DNA from: Lewinellaceae bacterium
GTDB lineage: Bacteria > Bacteroidota > Bacteroidia > Chitinophagales > Saprospiraceae
Direction: 5' to 3'
Assembly (NCBI GenBank): GCA_020636095.1
Contig: JACJYN010000004.1
Coordinates: 930,001-994,000, forward strand
DNA length: 64,000 nucleotides
The notes beneath the pieces were generated by a model. The model saw nothing but the letters and a program-made list of their open reading frames with translations, ran no database searches and was not told where the DNA came from. Both the position numbers and the translations under genes were made by a program. Position 1 is the stretch's first letter. Each line of letters opens with the position of its first letter. Shown here piece by piece: positions 9,259 through 17,889 of this stretch.

Positions 9259-9992
9259 TGGCAAGCGCATTTCCACGAAGTCCGAAATTGGTGAAAGGCG
9301 CGCTGGTAGAGTTCTCCGAGCGCTTCCTTGGGCCGATCCCCAATATCATCATCTTCCAGTACAACCCCGAATCTCTGAGCCGGACGCTGGAGGTGTGGCA
9401 ACCACCGGAGGCCAGGGATAGCTCGCACAGCGCTTCCCTGACCGCGCAGCCCTCCGATCCGCCCGAAACTTTTAATCTGACGCTGGAACTCGACGCTACT
9501 GATGCCCTGGAAGAACCCGAGAGTCACCCCGTAGCGGTGCTCTCCGGCATTGCCGATCGTATTGCTGCCATGGAGATGCTGCTTTATCCCGAAGAAGGCA
9601 GCTTGTTGGGTAACCTAATGGGGTCCATCAGCGGCTCTCTGAGCGGCGGCGGCGTCAGCCTGAGCGGGTCGGCAGAGGTACAACCCGTCCCGCGCGGCAC
9701 GGTGCCGGTGGTGCTTTTTGTCTGGGGCCCGGGGCGCATCGTTCCCGTGCGGTTAACTAGCTTCACTGTCGACGAACAGGCCTTTTCGCCGCTGTTGTAC
9801 CCGATCCGGGCTAAAGTGACGATGGGCTTGAAAATCCTGACGCCCAGAGATTTTCCCTGCCCGGAAAAACGTACCGCCGCCCAGGAAATAGCCATAGCTG
9901 CCTTCGAATTTACCAGAACCCAGAAACAGGTGCTGGCAGCCGCTAACCTGGCCAATAGCGTAGAGTCGATCCTGGGCATGTTGCCGTTCTAG
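9258..9992 (+). CDS. eCIS hub/tube adaptor protein (Afp7-like N-terminal, gp53/54-like)
   Basis: Likely links the central spike hub to the tube. The N-terminal motif LVKGALVEFSERFLGPIPNIIIFQYNPESLSRTLE is characteristic of the contractile-system tube-adaptor family (FQYNPE followed by basic and hydrophobic strands). A second block (VPVVLFVWGPGRIVPVRLTSFTVDEQAFSPLLYPIRAKVTMGLKIL) is the conserved beta-barrel that follows in Afp7-type proteins. A glycine/serine-rich loop near residues 115-135 separates the two. In Afp7 a LysM domain is fused at the C-terminus; here it is encoded separately by the next gene. Confidence 0.8.
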   Translation: MASAFPRSPKLVKGALVEFSERFLGPIPNIIIFQYNPESLSRTLEVWQPPEARDSSHSASLTAQPSDPPETFNLTLELDATDALEEPESHPVAVLSGIADRIAAMEMLLYPEEGSLLGNLMGSISGSLSGGGVSLSGSAEVQPVPRGTVPVVLFVWGPGRIVPVRLTSFTVDEQAFSPLLYPIRAKVTMGLKILTPRDFPCPEKRTAAQEIAIAAFEFTRTQKQVLAAANLANSVESILGMLPF

Positions 9993-10039
9993 GATAGTAT
10001 GAAAGTCGTAAATCGAAAATGAAAATAAACTAGTTGAAT

Positions 10040-10315
10040 ATGTTTGACGATAAAAGCCGCTACCGGAAACTGGAACTATACCGGCGTATCGATCGCCGGG
10101 GCCGCGAGGTGCCGGTGGTCCCCGTACCGGAGGCGCCGGAGCAGGCCTTGCTCGGCTACCACCGCCGGCTGCAGGGACAGCGCATCGATCACCTGGCAGC
10201 CACCTATCTGAAAGACCCGGCCGGCTTCTGGCGCATTTGTGAATTCAACGACGCCATGCTGCCGGAGGCGCTGGCTGAAGAAACGGACATTGCTATACCG
10301 AATAAAACGAGATAA
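10040..10315 (+). CDS. LysM-like tail protein X-type baseplate protein
   Basis: Small 91-residue baseplate hub component. The C-terminal ~45 residues form a LysM-like beta-alpha-alpha-beta motif (GQRIDHLAATYLKDPAGFWRICEFNDAMLPEALAEETDIAIP) of the kind found in gpX/gp53-type proteins. The N-terminal half contains a short strand region. A TTG at 10034 would add two residues, but the ATG at 10040 is preferred. The stop codon TAA abuts the ATG of the hub gene (10316), so the two are coupled. Together with the preceding gene it looks like a split version of Afp7. Confidence 0.8.
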   Translation: MFDDKSRYRKLELYRRIDRRGREVPVVPVPEAPEQALLGYHRRLQGQRIDHLAATYLKDPAGFWRICEFNDAMLPEALAEETDIAIPNKTR

Positions 10316-11416
10316 ATGGGACTGAACCTTCTCCTGAAAGTTGATGGCGTACCGAACGCCGACCTCGCCGAGGCCACCCGAGTGGAAATTACGGAAGAGA
10401 TCGGGAAAACCACCTTTTTCAGTGTCCACTATCCGGTAGATATCGAAGAAGGGGATATGGCCAGGCTTACCGATGAGGTGATCGGCCCCGATTCCGCCGT
10501 TTCGATCCTGGAACCGGGAGATGATGGTAGACTGGAATGCCTGGTTCAGGGGCCGGTTTCTCGCCAGAAAATCCATCTGGAGACCGGCGGCTCGGGATCT
10601 ACGATCGAAGTGCACGGCGGCGATAGCTCCTTGTTGCTGAACCAGGGCGTGGTTTTCCGAAAATGGCTGGAGGGGAAAGATAGTCAGACTATCGTGAACA
10701 TCCTGATGGGCCAATGGCAGGGCGGACAACGGACGACTATACTGATGGATGTGCAGGAAACTGACACGGTTCGGCAGGAAAATAAGCACAGCCTGAACCA
10801 ACGCCAGACTCCCTTGGGCCTCATCCGCCAACTGGCCAGAATCAACGGATTTCATTTTTGGATCACCACCGATGCCGAGGGAGTGGAGACGGCTCATTTT
10901 AAGCCCTTACCCTTATCCGAAGAACCCAAGGCAACCTTGGTCATCAACGGTAAGGACTGCAACGTCGCCCGCTTCGATATCGATTGGGACACAGCCCGCC
11001 CGACGGCAGTCGAAAATGTTCAGGTGAGCCTGAATAATGCTCAGGATATCCTCGGTATTGTCGACCAAAGCAGTATCCGAACCCTGCAACCCCTGCTCGG
11101 CCAGCGAGGATTACAGCAAATCCGGGGGGCCGGACTGACCTCTACTATCCAGATCAGTGCGCCGGTGGATGATGCCGGGGACCTCCTCGCGCGCAGCCGG
11201 GCGGTGCTGATGGAAGCCGACTGGTTTATTACAGCCGATTGCAGTACCAGTCTGCATAAGCTATGCCGATTGCTGCGAACGCACACGCTGGTGAATGTAG
11301 CCATGGCCGGTACCCGTCATAGCGGAAAGTACCTGGTGAGTAGGGTGCATCATCGCATCGACGAAACGGCCCACGTGATGGACATCCGACTTTGGCGCAA
11401 CGCCTGGAATGCCTGA
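10316..11416 (+). CDS. gp27-like baseplate hub protein (phage late control D / VgrG N-terminal type)
   Basis: Trimeric hub that holds the spike and adapts threefold to sixfold symmetry. The sequence follows the gp27/VgrG-N pattern: an opening beta-barrel (NLLLKVDGVPNADLAEATRVEITEEIGKTTFFSVHYP), a second barrel (LECLVQGPVSRQKIHLETGGSGSTIEVHGGDSSLLLNQ), the helical segment SQTIVNILMGQW, and the LIRQLARINGFHFWITTDAEG motif that marks this family. In VgrG proteins hub and spike are fused; here the gp5-like spike is a separate gene starting 20 bp downstream, equivalent to splitting Afp8. The 366-residue length is normal for a stand-alone hub. Confidence 0.85.
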   Translation: MGLNLLLKVDGVPNADLAEATRVEITEEIGKTTFFSVHYPVDIEEGDMARLTDEVIGPDSAVSILEPGDDGRLECLVQGPVSRQKIHLETGGSGSTIEVHGGDSSLLLNQGVVFRKWLEGKDSQTIVNILMGQWQGGQRTTILMDVQETDTVRQENKHSLNQRQTPLGLIRQLARINGFHFWITTDAEGVETAHFKPLPLSEEPKATLVINGKDCNVARFDIDWDTARPTAVENVQVSLNNAQDILGIVDQSSIRTLQPLLGQRGLQQIRGAGLTSTIQISAPVDDAGDLLARSRAVLMEADWFITADCSTSLHKLCRLLRTHTLVNVAMAGTRHSGKYLVSRVHHRIDETAHVMDIRLWRNAWNA

Positions 11417-11436
11417 CGAAAAAAAATATTGTGGTC

Positions 11437-12144
11437 ATGCCGGAACAACTGACGGAAAAATTGCTGGATTGGGTGCACAACCATTGCTTCGGAAAGTACC
11501 GGGGCATCGTTACCGACAATAACGATACTACGCAGCGCGGACGCGTAAAGGTTCGGGTACCCGCCGTATTCGGACAGGATGTCGATGTGTGGGCCATGCC
11601 TTGCCTGCCCTTCACCGGCGACGGCATGGGCCTGTACACCGTGCCGGAGCCTGGCGCCGGCGTCTGGGTCGAGTTTGAGGGGGGCGATCCATCCTACCCG
11701 CTCTGGTCGGGAGGATGGTGGGCGGATCAGCAACTTCCTAAAAACGAGAAAGAGATTGCGGCAACGCCTTCCCTCAAAATCATTCGCAGTGCTAAGGGAT
11801 TGATGTTAACTATGGACGACGAGGGACAGGCCATCAAGCTTAGTGATCAGAACGGAAAAAATATCCTGACCATCGACGTGCAGCAGGGGCAAATTACGGT
11901 CAAGGGGAAATTCAAGGTTGTGGTGGAAGCTCCGCAAATTGAGTTGGTGGAAAATGCCGCGCAACCCCTGGTGTTCGGTAACGAGTTGATGATGTATCTG
12001 AACCAGTTGGTGACGGCATTTAACACCCATCTTCATGCGGGTGAACTGGCCCTGGGAGCCTTGCCGGTTACTCCGGCGCCGCCGGCTACCCCGATGTCTC
12101 CACCGGCGCCGGGATTATTGTCTACGAAAGTAAAAACAGGATGA
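11437..12144 (+). CDS. gp5-like spike protein (baseplate assembly protein V, OB-fold plus beta-helix)
   Basis: Forms the membrane-puncturing spike. The OB-fold is clear: YRGIVTDNNDTTQRGRVKVRVPAVFG, then DVDVWAMPCLPFTGDGMGLYTVPEPGAGVWVEFEGGDPSYPLWSGGWW. A repetitive strand region follows (KLSDQNGKNILTIDVQQGQITVKGKFKVVVEAPQIELVE) of the triple-stranded beta-helix type. The tail is proline-rich (TPAPPATPMSPPAPG). A TTG at 11392 would add 15 residues overlapping the hub gene; the ATG at 11437 is chosen because the OB-fold begins shortly after it. No separate PAAR tip is seen, so the Pro-rich tail may substitute or the tip may lie elsewhere. Confidence 0.88.
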   Translation: MPEQLTEKLLDWVHNHCFGKYRGIVTDNNDTTQRGRVKVRVPAVFGQDVDVWAMPCLPFTGDGMGLYTVPEPGAGVWVEFEGGDPSYPLWSGGWWADQQLPKNEKEIAATPSLKIIRSAKGLMLTMDDEGQAIKLSDQNGKNILTIDVQQGQITVKGKFKVVVEAPQIELVENAAQPLVFGNELMMYLNQLVTAFNTHLHAGELALGALPVTPAPPATPMSPPAPGLLSTKVKTG

Positions 12145-12147
12145 GCC

Positions 12148-12462
12148 ATGGCAGTAAAACTGAAAGCAGGATCGATCGACGACTTTTCCGGCAGTATGGC
12201 AAAGGCCATGGTCAACGCCTTTCGCGCCGAATGGCCTAAAGTAATGGGCGAAGACAGCGAACCACCAGAGATGACTGAGGAAATGAAACTTCTTTTCGTA
12301 GCCATCGCCCGTGGGGTAGTAGATCATTTGGTGGAGATGAAAGGAGCATTTCAACTGGAGTTTACGGAGCAGGGGCATAAGCACCTCTACGGAGTTTACC
12401 ATACCCCGACATCGGAAGTGAAACTAAATCTGGCAACCGGCATCGATATCAAAAAGGAATAA
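12148..12462 (+). CDS. Small hypothetical protein between spike and gp25
   Basis: Unrecognised 104-residue protein starting 3 bp after the spike gene stop. The first two-thirds are helical (SMAKAMVNAFRAEWPKVMGE, MTEEMKLLFVAIARGVVDHLVE); the end has short strands (FQLEFTEQGHKHLYGVYHT, EVKLNLATGIDI). In Afp-type loci the genes around spike and gp25 include the PAAR tip, but the glycine-rich PAAR repeats are not present here. A helical chaperone or plug for the spike is an alternative. Function is left open. Confidence 0.6.
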   Translation: MAVKLKAGSIDDFSGSMAKAMVNAFRAEWPKVMGEDSEPPEMTEEMKLLFVAIARGVVDHLVEMKGAFQLEFTEQGHKHLYGVYHTPTSEVKLNLATGIDIKKE

Positions 12463-12477
12463 CAAAACGCATAAACC

Positions 12478-12855
12478 ATGAACCCACCGATCACCGCCAT
12501 CCGCTTTCCCTTCGCCGTCGACGGCGGCCTGGGCGCCCTGGCCGAGGAGAACAGCTACGACGCGCACGTCGTGCAACTGATCAAACAGGTGCTCTTCACC
12601 GGCCCCGGCGAGCGGATCAACCGGCCCGATTTTGGCTGCGGCCTGCGCCGGATGGTATTCGCTCCCAACAGCGACGCCACCGCCAACCTGACGCGGGTGG
12701 CCATCGTCCAGGCCCTCGAAAAATGGCTCGGCAGCGTCCTCAAAGCCGAAGAGGTTACGGTGCAGGTGGTCGATGAACGGCTGGAAGTTAAACTGGTATA
12801 TATCCTCAAAGCCCGGCAGGAACGCCGGTACCTTAACCTGGAAATCGAATTGTGA
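12478..12855 (+). CDS. gp25-like baseplate wedge protein (GPW/gp25 family, Afp9-like)
   Basis: Baseplate protein that nucleates sheath assembly. The family signature is well preserved in 125 residues: the FPF motif near the start, the helix HVVQLIKQVLFTGPGERINRPDFGCGLRRMVF containing the invariant GER-x-x-RPDFG core, the following helix (LTRVAIVQALEKWLG), and closing strands (EVKLVYILKARQERRYLNLEIEL). Its TGA stop overlaps the ATG of the next gene in a TGATG arrangement, so the wedge proteins are translated as a coupled set. Confidence 0.94.
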   Translation: MNPPITAIRFPFAVDGGLGALAEENSYDAHVVQLIKQVLFTGPGERINRPDFGCGLRRMVFAPNSDATANLTRVAIVQALEKWLGSVLKAEEVTVQVVDERLEVKLVYILKARQERRYLNLEIEL

Positions 12856-15296
12856 TGAGCGCACCGGATCGTTTACAGCAGTTGTTAAGCCAGGCCGAAC
12901 TAACGGGGATCGATTTCGTATATGTACACGAGGATCAGGATTCCCTGACGGTTTGTTTTCTGCATGACCACCTGCCCGAAGCCCTCATGACCGGCCTGAC
13001 GAAGGATCGCATTCATATCAGGCCCCTGGCGGGAGATCAGGCAGATGTCCCTGTTGAAAACATGATCTGGATAACCGCGGCCGGTACGCCGACCGTCCTT
13101 CGCCTTCATGCCCTATCGCCCCGCAATGCGGCGCTTTATCGACTGTCTATTGACGATGAACATATCGATCCCTATTTCAACGATGTCACTTTCAGCTTCC
13201 ATGCCAACTGCCCCAGTAAACAGGATTGTCGGTTGCGGCCCCACGAATGCCCTCCCGAAGCGCCAGTTGACTTCCCGGTCGACTACCAGGCGCGGGATTT
13301 CTGGAGCTTCCGCCGGGCCCTACTCGACTTTGTCGCCCAAAAATATCCCGACTGGGCCGATCGACTTGAAGCCGACGCCGGCATCATGCTGGCCGAGGTG
13401 CTGAGCGCTTTCGCCGATGAAATGGCGTATTACCAGGACCGTGTGGGGCGGGAAGCCTACCTCGAAACGGCCTCCCAGCGGCGTTCCCTGCGCCGCCATG
13501 CGCGCCTCGTCGATTACACCGTTGATGATGCGAGGGGGGCCACTGCCTGGTTGGACATCCAATGCGCACCCGGCAAGAACGGCATCGTTTCCTCTGGTAC
13601 CGACGTATGGGCTCTCGGCGACCAGGGCCGGCAGGTGTATTTCGAAACGGGGCGCCACCTGCGGGAGATCAAGGCCAAAAAAGAATATGGGGTTGATGCG
13701 GCTCGCAATACCCTGCTTCCTTACCTATGGGACGAAGAGGATACCTGCCTGCCGGCCGGGGCTACCAGCCTGTACGTCCAGGGGCACCGCCAGGCTGATC
13801 TGTCGGCCGACGATTTTCCGGACGGACGCCCCTCTGGAAAATGGGTGCTGCTCCAAACTACGCCGTCGAATCCCGCCATCCCGGAGCGGGCCTGGCCGGT
13901 GCGGTTGATTGGAATTACCGAAGAAGATGACCTCCTCATGGGTACAGAGATTACGCACCTGGTTTGGGAACAAGAACAGGCCCTGCCCTTTGAAATGGAC
14001 CTTCGCTTTCTGGAGGTTCGGGGCAACCTTCTTCCGGCAATCGCCGGGCGAACCTTTACCGCTTTCTTTTACATCGGCGCCCTGACGGATACGCTTGCCT
14101 TACCTGAAGAGAAGCAGTCGCTGCTAACCGCAGCTATTGAACGGGAGGGGCCCAACGGCGCGCCCACGTATTTGTTCAGCCTGCCCGGTTCGGAGGAAAC
14201 CCCGCTGGTGTGGACCGTAGACGGATCGCTGGAAGCGCGGCCCTGCCTTCACCTGGAAGAAGTCAGTTATGATGACCTTGCCGATGAGTGGCTGCCCGGC
14301 CATTCCTGGACCTGGCGCCGCTCGCTGTTAGGCAGCCCCTCTTCAGAGCCGCTGGATACCGATTTTACCCTCGACGACGGCGCCTGGCGCCGGGTGGTTG
14401 GCTACCAGCGTATCGGCAAGGAAATAGTACACCAGGACTACGCTGGCGCCGCCGGATTTACCCTCCGCTTCGGAGACGGGGAGTTCGGGCGCATACCGGC
14501 CAAAGGGACGATGTTCCGGGCTACGTACCGCCTGGGAGGGGGCCGTCGAAGCAACGTGGCGGAGGGATCGATCACCCAATTTACTCCAGTCGATGATATC
14601 ATCGAACGCATCACTAATCCTTTGCCGGCAACAGGCGGACAGGATCCCGAGACCCCGGAAACGGTCCGCCAGCTCGCCCCGGAAGCTTTCCGGGCAGTGG
14701 CTTATCGCGCCGTGACCGAAGGAGACTACGCTGAAGCTGCCGAGCGGCTGCCCTGGGTGCAAAAGGCGGGCGCCGCCTTCCGCTGGACCGGAAGCTGGCT
14801 TTCGGCTTTCGCAACGCCCGATCCCCGCGACAGCGTTGTGCTTTCCGCCGAACAACGAAGCGAGCTCGTCGATCAACTGGACCGCTTTCGCCAGGCCGGC
14901 CGCGAAACCCACGTGCTGGCGCCGCACTATGCCGACCTCGAGATCGAGATCGAGGTTTGCGTGGAACCCTTTGCCTTCCGAAGCGAAGTGGAAGAACAGG
15001 TAATGACCGCCTTATTCGGCAGGAGCGGTATTCGCCCGCGAGCCGGTTATTTTTCGCCGGACCGTTTCAGCTTCGGTGATTCCCTGATTCGTTCCTCGGT
15101 GGAGGCAACCGTTCAGGCCGTTCCCGGCGTTAGGGCCGTCAGTTTGTACCGGTTCCGCCGCCGCGGGTACTTCCACTGGCGCTTATTTAAAGAGGCGGCT
15201 TACGCCCCGGGCATGGATACGATTATCCGGATTACGAACGATCCACTACATCCCGAATGGGGAACCGTTAAACTTAAAATGAAAGGAGGCGCATGA
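12855..15296 (+). CDS. Baseplate J-like wedge protein 1 (Afp11/gp6-like)
   Basis: Baseplate wedge component. The 813-residue sequence has the gp6/GpJ layout: a helical N-terminal part ending in VDYQARDFWSFRRALLDFVAQKYPDWADRLEADAGIMLAEVLSAFADEMAYYQDRVGREAYLETA, a large beta-rich centre, the FTLRFGDGEFGRIPAKGTMFRATYRLGGG motif typical of putative baseplate assembly proteins, and a C-terminal domain with the AYRAVTEGDYAEAAERLPWVQKA signature. A GTG at 12852 could also start translation; the ATG at 12855 overlaps the previous stop. It overlaps the next gene by 4 bp (ATGA). A cysteine cluster lies near residues 117-127. Confidence 0.9.
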   Translation: MSAPDRLQQLLSQAELTGIDFVYVHEDQDSLTVCFLHDHLPEALMTGLTKDRIHIRPLAGDQADVPVENMIWITAAGTPTVLRLHALSPRNAALYRLSIDDEHIDPYFNDVTFSFHANCPSKQDCRLRPHECPPEAPVDFPVDYQARDFWSFRRALLDFVAQKYPDWADRLEADAGIMLAEVLSAFADEMAYYQDRVGREAYLETASQRRSLRRHARLVDYTVDDARGATAWLDIQCAPGKNGIVSSGTDVWALGDQGRQVYFETGRHLREIKAKKEYGVDAARNTLLPYLWDEEDTCLPAGATSLYVQGHRQADLSADDFPDGRPSGKWVLLQTTPSNPAIPERAWPVRLIGITEEDDLLMGTEITHLVWEQEQALPFEMDLRFLEVRGNLLPAIAGRTFTAFFYIGALTDTLALPEEKQSLLTAAIEREGPNGAPTYLFSLPGSEETPLVWTVDGSLEARPCLHLEEVSYDDLADEWLPGHSWTWRRSLLGSPSSEPLDTDFTLDDGAWRRVVGYQRIGKEIVHQDYAGAAGFTLRFGDGEFGRIPAKGTMFRATYRLGGGRRSNVAEGSITQFTPVDDIIERITNPLPATGGQDPETPETVRQLAPEAFRAVAYRAVTEGDYAEAAERLPWVQKAGAAFRWTGSWLSAFATPDPRDSVVLSAEQRSELVDQLDRFRQAGRETHVLAPHYADLEIEIEVCVEPFAFRSEVEEQVMTALFGRSGIRPRAGYFSPDRFSFGDSLIRSSVEATVQAVPGVRAVSLYRFRRRGYFHWRLFKEAAYAPGMDTIIRITNDPLHPEWGTVKLKMKGGA

Positions 15297-17878
15297 GTTG
15301 TTTATGTAAAAAATATCATCTTCTGACCCGGCAGCCGGGCTGCCCCTGCGATTCGTTGACCCATCCTCAGCCGCCGGCGATTCCCGCCGGCCTGGGCGGC
15401 CTGCCGAGACAGACAGCCACCTTCCCGGAATTCCGGCGCGCCATGCTCGCCGCGATCCGGCAGTACCCCGAGCTGGCCGGCTGGCGGGCCCGGGGCGAAG
15501 ACGATCTCGGGGTGATGCTGCTGGAAATGTGGGCCTATCTCTGCGACAATTTGTCCTTCTATGACGAAGTGATCGCCAACGAGGCCTACCTGCGCACCGC
15601 CCGGCGGCCACCCTCGCTGAGGCGGCTGGTTCAACTGCTGGGATATCAGCCCCGCCCTGCGGTCGCCGCCACGGTCAAACTGGCCGCCATGGCCGAAGGC
15701 CGCCAACCGGTGAAGCTACCGAAAGGAACCGCTTTTATGTCGGGCGCCTTCGGCGATGAGCCCCCGCAGAGCTTCGAACTGGATGAAGCCCGGAGCATTC
15801 ACCCATTGGCGAACCGGTGGGAGGTCGAACCGCCGCGTATACGCACCTACGGAGAATGGAAAAAACGGGCTCAAGAAATCGAAGGGGCTCCTGGCTACGA
15901 TTCCATATTGATCGATCGGCAGCGAAAGATCGATGCTGGCGCCGTTTTGTTCCTCCGCCACCAGAAAAATGCCAAACTGAACCAGGTAGTCGTAGTGGAA
16001 CAGGTGACGCCATACACCGGTGCGGATAATCAACGCTATGACCAGGTGTTTTTTCGGTCAAAACTGACACTTCCGGACGACACCTTTTTGTCGGAGCTGC
16101 AATTGCTGGTACCCGGACAGGCAGTGGGCATCGAGCGTCTGAATTATCTCTTCGGCGTGCTGGTGCCGATGCTAATCGAAAGTGCCATATATACCGGCTC
16201 TACCGAGTCGAATCCGGAAAAAGCGAGTATTGCCAACTTTTCACTTGTCGGGCATGTAGGAACACTCATTGCCAATAAGGCATCTTCAAGCGCTCCATTT
16301 GTCGATTTTACTATTCTCCAGCTTTCCGGAAATTACGGGGCCATTCACCCCGACGATTTCGTCCTGCTCTCCCGCTCGGCGGAATACCGTTGGTTTCAGG
16401 TGACCAAAACGCAGGCCGGCCAGCGGGAGATTCTACGGACGGTCACCGTTAACCGCAATACCTTCGAAGTTCCAGGTACGCCTAGTCCGTATACGGATGT
16501 TTACCTCGATCGATCTATCAATGATCCCATTCGCAGAGGCGCTTCCACCGATTTATGGGGTCCGGATGTCAAGGATCAGCTGCAGTTGCACTTCGCGTTA
16601 GAGGATGCCGGGCCGGTCATCGGCGAGGCTTATCCCACTTTGTCGGACGGTGATCTCCTTCGCCTGAAGGCGCCGGTGGAGAAGCCGGTCGACGAGTATG
16701 CGTCCGATTCGTTTTTCCTGTGGGATAAAAACAAGCGGGGGCTGGAAATCGGAGGAACGGTCCGCTTCGAGCAGCGCCGCCTGGAAAAAAATACCGAGGA
16801 GCGCTGGGATCCTGGTCTTATCCTACCGGTCACGGCCTACGGCAATGTTCTTCCGGCTAGCCGGGGCCAAACGGTGCGCGGGGAAATCCTGGGCAGCGGC
16901 GACGCCTCTCTGCCCAACCAGTCCTTCCAACTGGGCCGCAAGCCGCTCACCTACCTGGCGGCCCCCATGGCGGGCAACGACAGCGGATTGGTGAGTACGC
17001 TGGTCATTTACGTCGACGGCATCCGTTGGCGGGAAGTCCCCAGCTTCTTTGGCCAGGGCCCGGACGAGGCAATTTATATCGTGCGGCACAACGACGAGGA
17101 AGAGGCACGGATCACCTTCGGCGACGGCCGGCGCGGCCACCGCCTGCCAACCGGCCGGAACAATATAGTGGCGGACTACCGCTACGGCGCCGGTGCGGCC
17201 GGCCCGCCCGCCGGTTCGATCAACCAGATCCTGAAGCCGGTCACCGGCCTGGGCAGTGTGGTTAATCCCGTTGCCGCCCGGGGCGGCGCCGATCGTGAAA
17301 CGCCAGAAGCAATACGCGATAATGCCCCCCAGTCGGCCTTGATCCTGGGCAGGGCCGTTTCCATCCTGGACATGGAAGCCGTAGCACGAACCGTACCCGG
17401 CATAAAGGCAGTACAAGGACAGTGGCATTGGCACGCCACGCAGCAGCGCGCCGTTGTGCACCTCTGGTATATTGGCGATGAGGGTTTGGAAACGACGATT
17501 AGCGAACGCCTGCGCCACCTGGCCGGCCCCAGCACGCCCATCGGCGTGCAGCAGGCCAATGGCATCGCCGTCTTTCTGGAACTCGATCTCGACATCGATC
17601 CCCGTTTCCGGGAAGAAGAGGTGATCACTCAGGTACAGGATACGCTTTGGGACGAAAAGAGCGGCCTATTAGCGCCGGCCAACCAGGCCGTCGGCCGCCC
17701 GTTCTACCGCAGCCGGCTAATGGCGGCCGTCCATCAGGCGCCCGGCGTACGCTCGGTCAGATCTTGCTATTGGAATCAGGCGCCCTTTACCCAATTTGCC
17801 CGATCGGCTCCGGCGGGGGCCTACTTTGATTTTGCCGCCGGCGGCCTGCTCGTGAATGACGTTTTCCGAAAGGGATAA
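15293..17878 (+). CDS. Baseplate J-like wedge protein 2 (putative baseplate assembly protein)
   Basis: Second gp6/GpJ-type wedge protein, 861 aa, paralogous in layout to its upstream neighbour. It has the N-terminal helical module (LGVMLLEMWAYLCDNLSFYDEVIANEAYLRTARRPPSLRRLVQLLGYQPRPAVAA), a beta-rich centre, and the ARITFGDGRRGHRLPTGRNNIVADYRYGAG motif. After that comes the GpJ C-terminal domain (ETPEAIRDNAPQSALILGRAVSILDMEAVARTVPGIKAVQ). The N-terminus carries a cysteine-rich stretch (MSCLCKKYHLL, then CPC), which could bind metal or be a quirk of this protein. Two tandem J-like genes correspond to Afp11/12-type arrangements and suggest a heteromeric wedge. Confidence 0.9.
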   Translation: MSCLCKKYHLLTRQPGCPCDSLTHPQPPAIPAGLGGLPRQTATFPEFRRAMLAAIRQYPELAGWRARGEDDLGVMLLEMWAYLCDNLSFYDEVIANEAYLRTARRPPSLRRLVQLLGYQPRPAVAATVKLAAMAEGRQPVKLPKGTAFMSGAFGDEPPQSFELDEARSIHPLANRWEVEPPRIRTYGEWKKRAQEIEGAPGYDSILIDRQRKIDAGAVLFLRHQKNAKLNQVVVVEQVTPYTGADNQRYDQVFFRSKLTLPDDTFLSELQLLVPGQAVGIERLNYLFGVLVPMLIESAIYTGSTESNPEKASIANFSLVGHVGTLIANKASSSAPFVDFTILQLSGNYGAIHPDDFVLLSRSAEYRWFQVTKTQAGQREILRTVTVNRNTFEVPGTPSPYTDVYLDRSINDPIRRGASTDLWGPDVKDQLQLHFALEDAGPVIGEAYPTLSDGDLLRLKAPVEKPVDEYASDSFFLWDKNKRGLEIGGTVRFEQRRLEKNTEERWDPGLILPVTAYGNVLPASRGQTVRGEILGSGDASLPNQSFQLGRKPLTYLAAPMAGNDSGLVSTLVIYVDGIRWREVPSFFGQGPDEAIYIVRHNDEEEARITFGDGRRGHRLPTGRNNIVADYRYGAGAAGPPAGSINQILKPVTGLGSVVNPVAARGGADRETPEAIRDNAPQSALILGRAVSILDMEAVARTVPGIKAVQGQWHWHATQQRAVVHLWYIGDEGLETTISERLRHLAGPSTPIGVQQANGIAVFLELDLDIDPRFREEEVITQVQDTLWDEKSGLLAPANQAVGRPFYRSRLMAAVHQAPGVRSVRSCYWNQAPFTQFARSAPAGAYFDFAAGGLLVNDVFRKG

Positions 17879-17889
17879 AAGAATATAAT

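Noticed and set aside
15282..15289. AAAGGAGG Shine-Dalgarno-like sequence before the second baseplate J gene
   Set aside because: It is only 3 nt from the ATG and also encodes conserved residues of the upstream gene; Bacteroidota rarely rely on such sites.
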